Shown here: piece after piece, positions 33,927 to 42,838 of the stretch | Position numbering within the stretch: the stretch's first letter is position 1 | How the letters are laid out: each line of letters opens with the position of its first letter | Source: JABGQS01 sp963666505 | GTDB lineage: Bacteria > Bacillota > Clostridia > Christensenellales > SZUA-584 | Direction: 5' to 3' | NCBI GenBank assembly: GCA_963666505.2 | Contig: CAXXXL010000002.1 | Span: forward strand, 62,001 to 126,000 | DNA length: 64,000 nucleotides | Program-made: the position numbers and the translations under genes | The notes under the pieces: model-generated | Databases searched by the model: none | What the model was told of the DNA's origin: nothing | The model's input: only the letters and a program-made list of their open reading frames with translations

Positions 33927-34381
33927 TTTTCTTCTTCCAGAATGTGTTTTAACTCCTTCATGAAAGTGTCAGCATCTTTAAAGTCTCTATACACGGATGC
34001 AAACCTTACGTATGCAACATCGTCAAGCTCTTTGAGAGCGTTCATTACCATCTCGCCTATCTCTATGCTGGTAACCTCCTGACGAAGCGAGTTGAATATC
34101 TGCTTTTCAACGGAGTCTACAAGGGCATCGATTTCGTGTATTGATACCGGGCGTTTTTCACATGCCTTAATAAGACCGAATTTTATTTTGTCGGAATCAT
34201 ATGGTACACGCTCACCGTCTTTCTTTATTACAAGAAGAGGCAGACTGTCAAACTTTTCATATGTCGTAAACCGTTTTTTGCACACCAGGCACTCTCTGCG
34301 CCTGCGTATAGAGTTACCTTCGTCGGTTGGTCTTGAGTCCACCACTTTGCTGTCAGGATGTCCACAATATACACACTTCAT
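33923..34381 (-). CDS. nrdR: Transcriptional repressor NrdR
   Basis: NrdR represses ribonucleotide reductase genes when its ATP-cone binds dATP/ATP. The zinc ribbon (CVYCGHPDSK ... CLVCKKRF) and the ATP-cone (LPLLVIKKDGERVPYD) are both intact, and 152 residues is standard. No nrd gene lies in the window. It has its own promoter and overlaps pgeF by four bases. Confidence 0.96.
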   Translation of the reverse strand: MKCVYCGHPDSKVVDSRPTDEGNSIRRRRECLVCKKRFTTYEKFDSLPLLVIKKDGERVPYDSDKIKFGLIKACEKRPVSIHEIDALVDSVEKQIFNSLRQEVTSIEIGEMVMNALKELDDVAYVRFASVYRDFKDADTFMKELKHILEEEK

Positions 34382-34408
34382 AACATGCCCCTTTGTATTT
34401 TTTTATAT

Positions 34409-34436
34409 ATTATACCATATATATTGTTAAAAACAA
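34409..34436 (-). promoter_or_regulatory. Promoter of nrdR-pgeF
   Basis: TTGTTT (34431-34436), 16-base spacer, and TATAAT (34409-34414) with TGG before it, so an extended -10. It lies 28 bases before the nrdR start. Confidence 0.65.
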
Positions 34437-34474
34437 TCAAGCATTGCAATATAATGCACTATCAGAGGTATTGT

Positions 34475-35359
34475 TTACCTGTCTCTTGACAGCAGATAGA
34501 CGGCAAGCTGCTTAAGATTGTCGGCATCCATTCCGAAGATACCAAGTGCATCAACCGCTTTTTGAGTTTCTTTCTGCGCTAATTCCTTTGACTTTTTTAT
34601 CCCGTATAGCGAAACGAAAGTCTGCTTTCCTGCGGCTTCATCTTTTCCCGTAGATTTACCAAGATCTTGTTCAACACCGGAAACGTCAAGTATGTCGTCA
34701 ATTATCTGGAAAACAAGGCCTATGCTTTTACCGTACTGTTCAAGGCGCTCTGTCTGCACATCGTCTGCGCCGCCTATCATAGCGCCGCAAAGAACCGAGG
34801 CCTTTATCATCTCAGCAGTCTTTTTATCATGTATATATGACAGAATCTCCTCGCTGTTTCCCTTGCCTTCAAACTCTAAGTCGGCTGCCTGACCGGCGAT
34901 CATGCCGCGAACACCGGATGCTTTTGCAATTACGCTCATAACCTTTGCATATCTTGCTGTATAATCTCCGTCAGCGTTTGCGGTCAAATCCGACATCACT
35001 TCGAAAGCCAGATTTAGAAGGCCGTCTCCTGCCAGTATCGCCATACCCTCGCCGTAAACCACATGGCTGGTAGGTTTGCCGCGTCGAAGCGTGTCGTCGT
35101 CCATTGCCGGAAGGTCGTCATGTATCAACGAATAGGTGTGTATCATCTCGAGGCAGCATGCAAAGTCAAGCGCTTCATTTTCCGCATTGAACAAACCTGC
35201 CGTTATCAAGCAAAGCGCCGGCCTTAAACGTTTGCCGCCTGCCATTAGGCTGTAGCTCATCGCATCGCAAAGCTTACCCTTGCAACAATATTCACCAAGC
35301 AGCTCATCCAGTCTTTTTTCTATCAGAGCCGCCTTTTTTTCAAGTGTTTGCCGTATCAC
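34475..35359 (-). CDS. ispA: Polyprenyl synthetase (farnesyl diphosphate synthase type)
   Basis: A 294-residue trans-prenyltransferase that condenses isopentenyl and dimethylallyl diphosphates. The first Asp-rich motif is DDLPAMDDD and the second DDILD; GKRLRPALCLI and RGKPTSHVVYGEGMA are further marks. Length and the neighbour xseB (four-base overlap) fit IspA/FPP synthase rather than a longer-chain enzyme. It is last gene of the asp23-to-ispA operon. Confidence 0.93.
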   Translation of the reverse strand: MIRQTLEKKAALIEKRLDELLGEYCCKGKLCDAMSYSLMAGGKRLRPALCLITAGLFNAENEALDFACCLEMIHTYSLIHDDLPAMDDDTLRRGKPTSHVVYGEGMAILAGDGLLNLAFEVMSDLTANADGDYTARYAKVMSVIAKASGVRGMIAGQAADLEFEGKGNSEEILSYIHDKKTAEMIKASVLCGAMIGGADDVQTERLEQYGKSIGLVFQIIDDILDVSGVEQDLGKSTGKDEAAGKQTFVSLYGIKKSKELAQKETQKAVDALGIFGMDADNLKQLAVYLLSRDR

Positions 35360-35547
35360 TCGGAAGGCTCCTTTATATCAAGTATCTCTATCTTCGATTT
35401 ATAACTGTCAAGTTTCTTTTTAAGCTCGCCTGAAAGTTTGATTCCCTGTTCATACAGCTCCATGCTTTTCTCAATTCCTTCAGCTCCTGAAGACAGCTTT
35501 GCGGCAATTTCCTCCAGCTTTTTCATATCACTTTCGAATGTGGCCAT
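35356..35547 (-). CDS. xseB: Exodeoxyribonuclease VII small subunit
   Basis: XseB (63 residues) forms helical bundles on XseA in exonuclease VII. It is a two-helix protein with FESDMKKLEEIAAKLSSG near the start and LYEQGIKLSGELKKKL, both typical. It begins two bases after xseA ends and overlaps ispA, the common Firmicute order. The ATG follows AAAGGA. Confidence 0.94.
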   Translation of the reverse strand: MATFESDMKKLEEIAAKLSSGAEGIEKSMELYEQGIKLSGELKKKLDSYKSKIEILDIKEPSE

Positions 35548-35549
35548 GT

Positions 35550-36737
35550 TTATTCCTTTCTTTGCACATGTATATGTCCGTCATACAATTCTACATCAAG
35601 ATTCTTTTCACTGCCTTTTGAAGATGTAACTACTTTCTTGTTTTCGTCATAAATAATTGCATATCCTCTTTTGAGAACCTTTTTCGGGTTTAAGTCTTCG
35701 AGACTGTCAGACATTTTATCCAGTGCCATCTGCCTTCTTTCCAGCGTTGAAGATATACTCTGTATCATCATCTCTTCAAGTGAGTTTATCCTTTGCCGTG
35801 ACTGCCTCGTCATTATATGAAATGGAAAAGCTTTTAAACCGCTTTCTAATATACTCAGCTTTCTGTCCGTATCATACACCGTTTCTTTCAATATATCATA
35901 AATATGTTTCTCATAATTCTCTATATATTGTATAACTGCTCTTTTATCCCTGACAACGAGCTCCGCTGCTGCCGAAGGCGTCGGTGCTCGCAGGTCTGCA
36001 GCCATATCGCACAAAGAAAAGTCAGTTTCGTGTCCGACAGCCGATACTACAGGAACAGTTGATCCAAACACCTTGCGTGCGACTATCTCTTCATTGAACG
36101 CAAACAGGTCTTCAAAAGAGCCGCCTCCACGCCCCACTATTATAACATCCACGTCACTTAGTAAGTTGAAATAGTCTATCCCCGCCGCGATCTGTTCTGC
36201 GGCTCCCTCTCCCTGCACCTTTGCAGGGTATACAGTTATGCGTATGCCTTCGAACCTTCTTGTTGCAACGTTTATTATATCGTGGACCGCTGCGCCCGCT
36301 GCCGATGTCACAACTCCTATATGCATAGGGAACTCCGGAACAGGCTTTTTATATATATCTTCGAATATGCCTTCCTGTATAAGCTTTTGCTTCGTACGCT
36401 CAAACTTGGCGAAGAGGTCTCCTACGCCTTGGGGCGATGCCTTGGCGACTGCAAACTGTATCCTGCCTGTTTTCTTATAGAAGACTATCTTGCCCTGAGC
36501 AATAACATTTTCGCCGTCTCTTATTGCTTCTGTGTCCTCTTTGCTTGCAAAGTCGTATATAATACAGTCTATCATTCCCCCTTCGTCCTTGAGCGAAAAG
36601 AAAGCATGTCCTATCGAAGACATGCTAAAGTTCGTCACTTCCCCCATTATCGAGAGTTTCGAGAGGAACAGATCGGTATATATTTTCCTTGAAATGTATT
36701 CGTTTATCTGCGAAACGCCGAATACGACATCAGCCAT
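35550..36737 (-). CDS. xseA: Exodeoxyribonuclease VII large subunit
   Basis: XseA is the catalytic subunit that cuts single-stranded DNA from both ends. The OB-fold (VTNFSMSSIGHAFFSLKDEGGMIDC region), the catalytic middle with GVVTSAAGAAVHDIIN and VGRGGGSFEDLFAFNEE, and VSAVGHETDFSLCD are present, followed by a coiled coil and a short C-terminal domain. Length 395 is normal. It overlaps folD by eight bases. Confidence 0.95.
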   Translation of the reverse strand: MADVVFGVSQINEYISRKIYTDLFLSKLSIMGEVTNFSMSSIGHAFFSLKDEGGMIDCIIYDFASKEDTEAIRDGENVIAQGKIVFYKKTGRIQFAVAKASPQGVGDLFAKFERTKQKLIQEGIFEDIYKKPVPEFPMHIGVVTSAAGAAVHDIINVATRRFEGIRITVYPAKVQGEGAAEQIAAGIDYFNLLSDVDVIIVGRGGGSFEDLFAFNEEIVARKVFGSTVPVVSAVGHETDFSLCDMAADLRAPTPSAAAELVVRDKRAVIQYIENYEKHIYDILKETVYDTDRKLSILESGLKAFPFHIMTRQSRQRINSLEEMMIQSISSTLERRQMALDKMSDSLEDLNPKKVLKRGYAIIYDENKKVVTSSKGSEKNLDVELYDGHIHVQRKE

Positions 36738-37569
36738 GCATCATCGCCGCCTCTAAAGTGTTTTCAAGAAGCATTGTTATAGTCATCGGTCCTACTCCGC
36801 CGGGAACAGGTGTGATAAAAGCCGCTTTTTTCTCTGCTTCGCTGAAAAGTACATCACCCTTAAGTTTACCGTCTACCCTTGAAGTGCCGACGTCGATTAC
36901 CACAGCGCCTTCTTTGACATAATCTGCCGTTATCATCTCCGGCCTGCCTATTGCCGCCACCAGTATATCTGCACGAGCACATTCCTCTGCAAGGTTCTGT
37001 GTCTTAGAGTGGCACATTGTCACCGTAGCGTTTTCCCTCTGCAGCAGCAATGATACAGGCTTTCCGACCATATTGCTTCTGCCCACAACTACTGCCTTTT
37101 TGCCTGCAATTTCGATCCCAGTCGTCTTAATTAGCTTGATGATGCCTTTAGGTGTGCAAGGAATAAAGCCTTTTTCACCCACCATCAGTCTGCCGGCAGT
37201 TACAACGTGCAGCCCGTCTACATCTTTGTCCGGATCAACTTCACGCAGTACAGCAAGTGAATCCAGCTGCTTTGGCAGAGGAAGCTGTACGAGTATTCCG
37301 TGTATAGCCTTGTCATTATTTAAGTCGTGTATCAAAGAGATTAGCGAATCTTGTTTGGTGTCTGCGTCCAGCTTATGGACAACTGAATGCATACCAAGCT
37401 CTATGCAGCCTTTCTCCTTGTTTCTTACGTATATAGCGGATGCAGGATCTTCGCCCACCAGTATGACCGCAAGCCCAGGTGTTATACCTTTACTTTTAAG
37501 CTCCGCAACCTTTACTCTGAGTTCTTCCCTTATCTTCGCTGATAGTGCTTTTCCGTCGATTATGCTCAT
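36730..37569 (-). CDS. folD: Bifunctional methylenetetrahydrofolate dehydrogenase/cyclohydrolase
   Basis: FolD interconverts methylene-, methenyl- and formyl-tetrahydrofolate. The catalytic Tyr47-x3-Lys51 motif (YVRNK), the substrate-site ILVQLPLP and the NADP loop VVVGRSNMVGKPV, ending in PGGVGPMTI, are all present. Length 279 is standard. It overlaps the Kae1-like gene and xseA, placing it in the middle of the asp23 operon. Confidence 0.96.
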   Translation of the reverse strand: MSIIDGKALSAKIREELRVKVAELKSKGITPGLAVILVGEDPASAIYVRNKEKGCIELGMHSVVHKLDADTKQDSLISLIHDLNNDKAIHGILVQLPLPKQLDSLAVLREVDPDKDVDGLHVVTAGRLMVGEKGFIPCTPKGIIKLIKTTGIEIAGKKAVVVGRSNMVGKPVSLLLQRENATVTMCHSKTQNLAEECARADILVAAIGRPEMITADYVKEGAVVIDVGTSRVDGKLKGDVLFSEAEKKAAFITPVPGGVGPMTITMLLENTLEAAMMHG

Positions 37570-38495
37570 TTAACCGCTCCTTCATTACATAAAATTTGTG
37601 CACCGTATGCGATACCAGCCGCATTGTCGCTGCAATATTTTTTATCCGTTAATATACACTCTGCCCCTGCTTTAGCGCAGGTCTGCTCTGCTTTGCTTCT
37701 TATCACCGAATTAGACATCACTCCTCCGGCAAATATAAAGTTTTTATATCCTGAAGCATTTTCTATTAGCGCTGATATCGTTTCAGCAACGGTGTCTATA
37801 ACTCCGCTTAAAACTTCCGCATTGTCTTTTCCCGCTTCAAGTGCCCGAAGCGCTTGTGTTTCAGCGCCGGAAAGATTTGCTTCGAGTCCGTTCACTGTGA
37901 CGGCGAATTTTTCATTATCCGTTTTGTATATCTCTTCGATATGTTTGCCAGCCGGAAACGGCAGACCCGCCTTTACGCCTACTCTGTCTATTAACTGACC
38001 GCACGTTATATCTTTAGTCCCGCCGATTTTTTTGATGCTCTTTATTGATCCTTCAATCGTCACTTCCAGTAAGTCCAGCGTTCCTCCTGAAACATGCAAA
38101 GCGCAGTATACGCCTTTACCAATGTTCCTGCCAATGAATGCCGAGTATATGTGACCGTGCTGATGTGTAAGCGAAACAGCCGGTATGCCGAGCAGCTTTG
38201 CCCAAGAAACTGCAAAAGATTCTCCAACAACAAAAACCGGCATATAAGACATCTGTCTGTCGCATGGTTTTTTACTGTAGCCTACCGCTTGAATATCCGC
38301 TGTTTTATAGTCTAAAAAAAGCTGCTGCACATTTTTTATATGGGCAAATACAGCTTCCGACTGCCGCAGGCCCCTGCCCCCTTGCGGCACACTGAGCATT
38401 ATACGCCCATCACTTATCACTTTTCCTTCTGAAACTTTTGCAACTGACGTTGTATAACAGCTTGTATCTATGCCAAAAAAACATCCGTCAGGCAT
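37566..38495 (-). CDS. Kae1/TsaD-like protein of unknown role
   Basis: A 309-residue protein of the Kae1/TsaD/YgjD ASKHA fold, from the group that sits between nusB and folD in many Clostridia. The start FGIDTSCYTTSVA and the C-terminal FAGGVMSNSVIRSKAE are family marks. The metal-binding HxEGH of true TsaD reads HQHGH here (histidine in the Glu place), and a zinc/iron role is plausible. The t6A partners TsaB and TsaE are not beside it, so a paralogue with another task is likelier than the main TsaD. It overlaps nusB by eight bases and folD by four. Confidence 0.75.
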   Translation of the reverse strand: MPDGCFFGIDTSCYTTSVAKVSEGKVISDGRIMLSVPQGGRGLRQSEAVFAHIKNVQQLFLDYKTADIQAVGYSKKPCDRQMSYMPVFVVGESFAVSWAKLLGIPAVSLTHQHGHIYSAFIGRNIGKGVYCALHVSGGTLDLLEVTIEGSIKSIKKIGGTKDITCGQLIDRVGVKAGLPFPAGKHIEEIYKTDNEKFAVTVNGLEANLSGAETQALRALEAGKDNAEVLSGVIDTVAETISALIENASGYKNFIFAGGVMSNSVIRSKAEQTCAKAGAECILTDKKYCSDNAAGIAYGAQILCNEGAVK

Positions 38496-38910
38496 CCTTT
38501 ACGCCCTCTTTATTTTTTTCAACTGCGCCAAGCACGCCGTTTACGAATCTTGCTGATTTATGCGTCGTATATCTTTTAGTTATCTCGACGCATTCGTTTA
38601 TTGTTATGCTATCCGCTATATCATCACAAAAAAGAAGCTCCGTCACTCCAAGCCTTAGTACGGATAGTTCTATCTTTGCCATGTGGCTTATAGTCCATCC
38701 CTTAGCATGTTTAGCGATAAGCCCATCTACCACTTCGTGGTTTGCGGCATATTTGTCTATTACATCCGACACAAACTGCCACGCCATTTCATTCATTCCC
38801 TTATCAAAACAATCCCTCATCACATCTCTTGTTTCGGGATTGAACTCACCAATTGAAGAATATTCAAATATTAGCCGAAACGCAGTGTCTCTTGCCGACC
38901 TTCTGCTCAA
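38488..38910 (-). CDS. nusB: Transcription antitermination factor NusB
   Basis: NusB binds boxA RNA with ribosomal protein S10 and helps rRNA transcription. The 140-residue helical protein has MSRRSARDTAFRLIFEYSS at the start, and the C-terminal YTTHKSARFVNGVLGAV typical of the family. It follows DUF2273 by 11 bases and overlaps the Kae1-like gene. Confidence 0.94.
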   Translation of the reverse strand: MSRRSARDTAFRLIFEYSSIGEFNPETRDVMRDCFDKGMNEMAWQFVSDVIDKYAANHEVVDGLIAKHAKGWTISHMAKIELSVLRLGVTELLFCDDIADSITINECVEITKRYTTHKSARFVNGVLGAVEKNKEGVKDA

Positions 38911-38921
38911 AAAAACCTCCT

Positions 38922-39161
38922 CTATTTGAAAATATCGGGCAGTATCCTGTCCAATACTTCTATAAGTTTCTTCTTGTATTTATTATCCGAGCCAAAGAAG
39001 GCGCCGATACCTACGCATATGCCGAGAAACAAAGTCGCAAAAAACCCGATAGTCAGCATAAGTATACCGACCATCAGCCCTAATGATATTCCAATTATCA
39101 CGCCTTTGTGGGTTTTTACAAACTTAATAAACCCGTTTTGCTTTTCTTTGCTATCCTGCAC
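38922..39161 (-). CDS. DUF2273 membrane protein
   Basis: A 79-residue protein with a charged start, then about 35 hydrophobic residues (GVIIGISLGLMVGILMLTI and the following FFATLFLGICVGIGAFFG) likely forming two short membrane helices, and a charged end. The DUF2273 family regularly sits with AmaP and Asp23 in Gram-positive envelope-stress clusters. The function is not known. It overlaps the amaP stop by one base. Confidence 0.8.
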   Translation of the reverse strand: MQDSKEKQNGFIKFVKTHKGVIIGISLGLMVGILMLTIGFFATLFLGICVGIGAFFGSDNKYKKKLIEVLDRILPDIFK

Positions 39162-39706
39162 TATTCTACACGAGCCTTTACAACATGCATCGTCCTCTCG
39201 ACCAATACAGAGATTTTCCCTACCTCAACGCCTGCGTATGTTTCCACTTCCTGCTTTGTGCTGACTTGCAGCGAGCTTAGCACTTCCGGTATATTAGTAC
39301 CTTCTGTAACTGTAAGTTTACATGTAAGATCTATCTTTGCATCCTTGACGCTTACGCTGACTTTTGCGCCTTTAACAGCATCGTTTTTCAACATGTGCTT
39401 GGTCGCCATATCTTCAACAGCGCTGAGCGAAATAGAAATCGAGCCAGTTTCAGTTGAGGTTATAAGCGCCGATTTTGGTTCTTTCTTTCTAGTTCTTGCA
39501 AACATCAGCATGAAGCTTACGATAATAACAATGATTGCAATAATCGTCACTATTATTTTTGCCCATCCGCTTGAATAGAGCGTGTCGAGCCAGCCCTGGG
39601 TATAATCGACACCGATAACGTTCCATGCACTCAGCATCGTTACAACTGCTATACAAAGCATGAAGATTATGTACAGTGTTAATAGGACTCTGATAAAAAT
39701 TCTCAT
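39161..39706 (-). CDS. amaP: Alkaline shock response membrane anchor protein AmaP
   Basis: AmaP anchors Asp23 to the membrane in Staphylococcus. This 181-residue protein has two N-terminal membrane helices (residues about 7-28 and 49-69), then an Asp23-like alpha/beta domain with repeated strands such as KVSVSVKDAKIDLTCKLTV. It lies 14 bases after asp23 and overlaps DUF2273 by one base, the usual trio. Confidence 0.88.
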   Translation of the reverse strand: MRIFIRVLLTLYIIFMLCIAVVTMLSAWNVIGVDYTQGWLDTLYSSGWAKIIVTIIAIIVIIVSFMLMFARTRKKEPKSALITSTETGSISISLSAVEDMATKHMLKNDAVKGAKVSVSVKDAKIDLTCKLTVTEGTNIPEVLSSLQVSTKQEVETYAGVEVGKISVLVERTMHVVKARVE

Positions 39707-39720
39707 CTTAAACTCCTCTG

Positions 39721-40116
39721 TTAGTGTACCCTGCTTTCCTCTTCCTTAATTTCCTTTTCAAGCTGGACGCCCTGAACGTGCACGTTCGTTTCGATGACCT
39801 TAAGCCCGGTCATCGTCTCGACGGCTTTTTTTACGTTTTGCTGTATCTTTGTACTTATAACCGGAACTTCCGTTCCATACTTAACAACAATATACAAATC
39901 GATTGCACATTCTTCTTTGCCTACTTCGACCTTTACTCCTTTTGTCAGGTTTTTACGCCCCAGGAGCTCTGCAAGTCCTTCGGAAAAGCCTCCGCTCATG
40001 CCCGCAACACCCTCTATTTCTATCGTTGCAAGGCCTGCTATCGTAGCTACAACGTCGTTAGCGAACGATACGCTGCCGTGCTGCTCCTGCATCGTGTTCA
40101 TTTTTTCTGTACTCAA
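39721..40116 (-). CDS. Asp23/Gls24-family envelope stress protein
   Basis: An Asp23/Gls24 protein, thought to form a layer on the inner face of the membrane with AmaP. Typical stretch: VVATIAGLATIEIEGVAGM, with KGVKVEVGKEECAIDLYIVV after it. A GGGGTG lies six bases before TTG at 40116, which I take as start (131 residues); GTG at 40125 has no site in front. It is the first gene of the operon that runs through nusB to ispA, in the place of B. subtilis yqhY. Confidence 0.85.
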   Translation of the reverse strand: MSTEKMNTMQEQHGSVSFANDVVATIAGLATIEIEGVAGMSGGFSEGLAELLGRKNLTKGVKVEVGKEECAIDLYIVVKYGTEVPVISTKIQQNVKKAVETMTGLKVIETNVHVQGVQLEKEIKEEESRVH

Positions 40117-40145
40117 AACATTCACCCCATTTTTAATGATAATTA

Positions 40146-40174
40146 ATTATATCAGAATATATTACGGAACACAA
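40146..40174 (-). promoter_or_regulatory. Promoter of the asp23-nusB-ispA operon
   Basis: TTGTGT (40169-40174) and TATAAT (40146-40151) with a 17-base spacer, 30 bases before the asp23 start. Confidence 0.65.
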
Positions 40175-40235
40175 TCTTAGTTTGATTAACAAATTATTTC
40201 TAAATGCAGTATTTTTCTTGAACAGTGATTATATT

Positions 40236-41735
40236 CTATTCCTGTGCCCATGCAAACGATCGCTCTACAGCACGCTTCCATCCGCTGTATAGACTTTCTT
40301 TTTTATCTTCGTTCATTGAGGGCTCGAAAATACGCTGAAGCTTCCAGTGCTTTGCAATCTCTTCTTTAGATTTCCAGAAGCCTACGCCGAGGCCTGCCAG
40401 ATATGCCGCGCCCAGAGAAGTCATTTCAGTGACCTGCGGTTTTTCAATCGGAATTCCCAGGATATCGGCCTGGAACTGCATCAGAAAATCACTCGCCGTG
40501 GCACCTCCGTCCACACGTAGTGACTTTAGATTATGCCCCGAGTCTTTCACCATGCATTTGAGAACATCACGTGTCTGATATGCTATCGCCTCAAGTGCGC
40601 TTCTTGCTATATGCTCATCGGTAGTGCCGCGAGTCATTCCTACTATTGTGCCTCTGGCGTACATGTCCCAATAGGGTGCACACAGGCCTGTGAATGCAGG
40701 CACGAGGTACACTCCGCCTGTATCATCAACCCTTGACGCTAGCTCGCTTACCTGCGAAGCCTGCTTGATTATCTTGAGTCCGTCACGAAGCCATTGTATT
40801 GTTGCGCCGCCCATAAAGACAAGGCCTTCCAGAGCATATTCAGGTTTTTCACCTACCATCCATGCTATATCTGAAGTAAGCCCTGTTTTGCTAATCTTTG
40901 GCTCAAAACCGACGTTCATCATCATTGCAAGCGCAGTTCCGTATGTGTTTTTCACCATGCCCGGCTCAAAGCAGGTCTGTCCGAACGTCGCTGCGTGCTG
41001 GTCGCCTGCGTCACCGGCTATCGGTATCGTCTGCCCGAAAAACACATCTTTATCCGTTTCGCACATTACCCCGCTTGAAGGAACAAGTTTCGGAAGGATC
41101 CTCTTCGGTATCCCCAGAGCCCCAAGTATCTTATCGTCCCATTCGAGCGTGTGTATATCTAGCATCATAGTTCTTGAAGCGTTGGAATAATCCTCTACGT
41201 GCGCAGATTTGCCCGAAAGCATGAACATAAGATAGGAATCAATATTTCCGAACAGCACTCTACCCTGCTGCACTTTCTCTCTTACGCCCTCAATATTGTC
41301 CATTATCCACTTTATCTTGGTCGCTGAGAAATATGCATCTATCAGCAGACCTGTCTTTTCCCTCACATAAGGGTCGAGCCCCTGCGCTTTTAGTTCTTCA
41401 CAGATCTGTGCTGTCTGCCTAGACTGCCATACAATTGCGTTGTATACCGGCTCGCCGGTGTCTTTGTCCCACATTACCGTAGTTTCACGCTGGCATGTTA
41501 TACCTATAGCAGCAATCTCTGAAGCATTCGTATTGCCGCATTGCATTGCTTCTGCTGCACAGAGAATCGTCGTATCCCAATATTCTTTAGCATCATGCTC
41601 TACCCAGCCTGGATGCTGAAATATCTGCCTTATTTCTCTGTAGGCTGTGCTGTGCATGTTCCCGAGTTCGTCAAAGAGAGCAACTCGAGTGCCTGTTGTG
41701 CCCTGGTCTATCGCCATTATAAAACGTTTACTCAT
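40236..41735 (-). CDS. glpK: Glycerol kinase
   Basis: GlpK phosphorylates glycerol to glycerol-3-phosphate. At 499 residues it is standard, with the phosphate loop AIDQGTTGTRVALFDELG near the start, the family ARTMMLDIHTLEWD region, GDAGDQHAATFGQ, and RVDGGATASDFLMQ. It stands alone with no glpF or glpD beside it. The short leader upstream holds a strong hairpin followed by a T run, so expression may be gated by antitermination or it may simply lie behind the terminator of the neighbouring transporter operon. Confidence 0.96.
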   Translation of the reverse strand: MSKRFIMAIDQGTTGTRVALFDELGNMHSTAYREIRQIFQHPGWVEHDAKEYWDTTILCAAEAMQCGNTNASEIAAIGITCQRETTVMWDKDTGEPVYNAIVWQSRQTAQICEELKAQGLDPYVREKTGLLIDAYFSATKIKWIMDNIEGVREKVQQGRVLFGNIDSYLMFMLSGKSAHVEDYSNASRTMMLDIHTLEWDDKILGALGIPKRILPKLVPSSGVMCETDKDVFFGQTIPIAGDAGDQHAATFGQTCFEPGMVKNTYGTALAMMMNVGFEPKISKTGLTSDIAWMVGEKPEYALEGLVFMGGATIQWLRDGLKIIKQASQVSELASRVDDTGGVYLVPAFTGLCAPYWDMYARGTIVGMTRGTTDEHIARSALEAIAYQTRDVLKCMVKDSGHNLKSLRVDGGATASDFLMQFQADILGIPIEKPQVTEMTSLGAAYLAGLGVGFWKSKEEIAKHWKLQRIFEPSMNEDKKESLYSGWKRAVERSFAWAQE

Positions 41736-41782
41736 TTTACCCTCTCTTTAATAAGTCGAATAGTTGTTTTTTTCATCATCAT

Positions 41783-41819
41783 AAAAACTGCTGACAACTA
41801 TTTAAAATAGTTGTCAGCA
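41783..41819 (-). terminator. Intrinsic terminator between the ABC importer operon and glpK
   Basis: A perfect 13 bp stem (TGCTGACAACTAT and its complement) around a five-base loop, followed on the minus strand by GTTTTT. It ends the importer operon and stands about 48 bases before the glpK start. Because a possible promoter lies upstream of it, it may instead be a leader terminator of glpK. Confidence 0.85.
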
Positions 41820-41822
41820 ATC

Positions 41823-41833
41823 ATTATATTATA
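41823..41833 (-). promoter_or_regulatory. Possible -10 elements upstream of the glpK hairpin
   Basis: Two overlapping TATAAT hexamers on the minus strand, between the permease stop and the hairpin. No good -35 is seen, so this is tentative. Confidence 0.35.
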
Positions 41834-41865
41834 AAACTAAAGTAAATTAAAGTAATGTTATTATG

Positions 41866-42837
41866 CTATCTGTCTTCTCTGAAATATGGCAGTCCAAGAC
41901 TTTCCGGCGGATGATTTTCACGCTTTTTGCGCATTGATACGATAATAAGTACAACTATCGTAACTATGTAAGGCAGCATCTTGAAAAGCTCTTGCGAAGA
42001 CCTTGTAAGCCCGGGTATGTAGAAGTATAGCCAAAAGAGCACTCCAAAGAGATATGAGCCCCATATTGCATGCTTTGGCTTCCAGCGGGCAAAGATAACA
42101 AGTGCAACTGCGAGCCAGCCAAGCCTTGATATGCCTCCATCGTTCGCCCATGTTCCTTTTATATAGTCCATTACGTAGTACAGACCTCCAAGCCCGGTTA
42201 CGGCAGCCCCGATACAAGTTGAAAGATATTTATACTTCGTTACATTTATTCCGGCTGCATCTGCTGTCGCAGGGCTTTCGCCAAGAGCACGAAGATTAAG
42301 TCCTTTTCTTGTTCTTGTAAGGAACTGGTTTATAATTATAGCAAGTATTATCGCAAAATAGACCATAAAGCCAAGTGCTGAAAACACACCCACGTTAGAC
42401 AGGAATGGTAGCGTAGATCTATAGGCTCCGCTCGTTGTTGCAACAGAAATCTGTCCTACTCCGCCTGCCATGTTGTTTAGCGCGCCGCCAAAGAAATTAG
42501 CAACGCCGCCGCCGAATATCGTCAGCGTAAGGCCGGTAACGTTCTGGTTGGCACGAAGCGTTATTGTCAAAAAGCTGTATATAAGACCAGCAAATATTGA
42601 AGCAGCCAAAGCGCATACCAAAGATATAAGAATACCTAAGGCTGCATTTGGTTCAACAACTGAATTTTCATACAGAAAAGCGCCGGCAAGACCTGCTATT
42701 CCCCCAAGGCTCATTATCCCCGGCACACCAAGGTTTAAGTTGCCGGATTTTTCAGTTAATATTTCACCGATTGAACCAAATAGTATTACCGTACCGAACA
42801 CCAGCGCAGCCTGCAGTAAAGATAATATTTGTGCCAT
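41866..42837 (-). CDS. Nucleoside-type ABC importer permease 2
   Basis: A 323-residue membrane permease of the BMP-associated (NupQ/YufQ-like) ABC family, with about eight hydrophobic segments. The family mark SGNLNLGVPGIMSLGG lies at residues 31-46, near EILTEKS. It begins one base after the other permease ends and is last gene of the importer operon. Substrate is likely a nucleoside by family; the neighbouring adenine deaminase fits purines. Confidence 0.85.
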   Translation of the reverse strand: MAQILSLLQAALVFGTVILFGSIGEILTEKSGNLNLGVPGIMSLGGIAGLAGAFLYENSVVEPNAALGILISLVCALAASIFAGLIYSFLTITLRANQNVTGLTLTIFGGGVANFFGGALNNMAGGVGQISVATTSGAYRSTLPFLSNVGVFSALGFMVYFAIILAIIINQFLTRTRKGLNLRALGESPATADAAGINVTKYKYLSTCIGAAVTGLGGLYYVMDYIKGTWANDGGISRLGWLAVALVIFARWKPKHAIWGSYLFGVLFWLYFYIPGLTRSSQELFKMLPYIVTIVVLIIVSMRKKRENHPPESLGLPYFREDR

Positions 42838-42838
42838 G

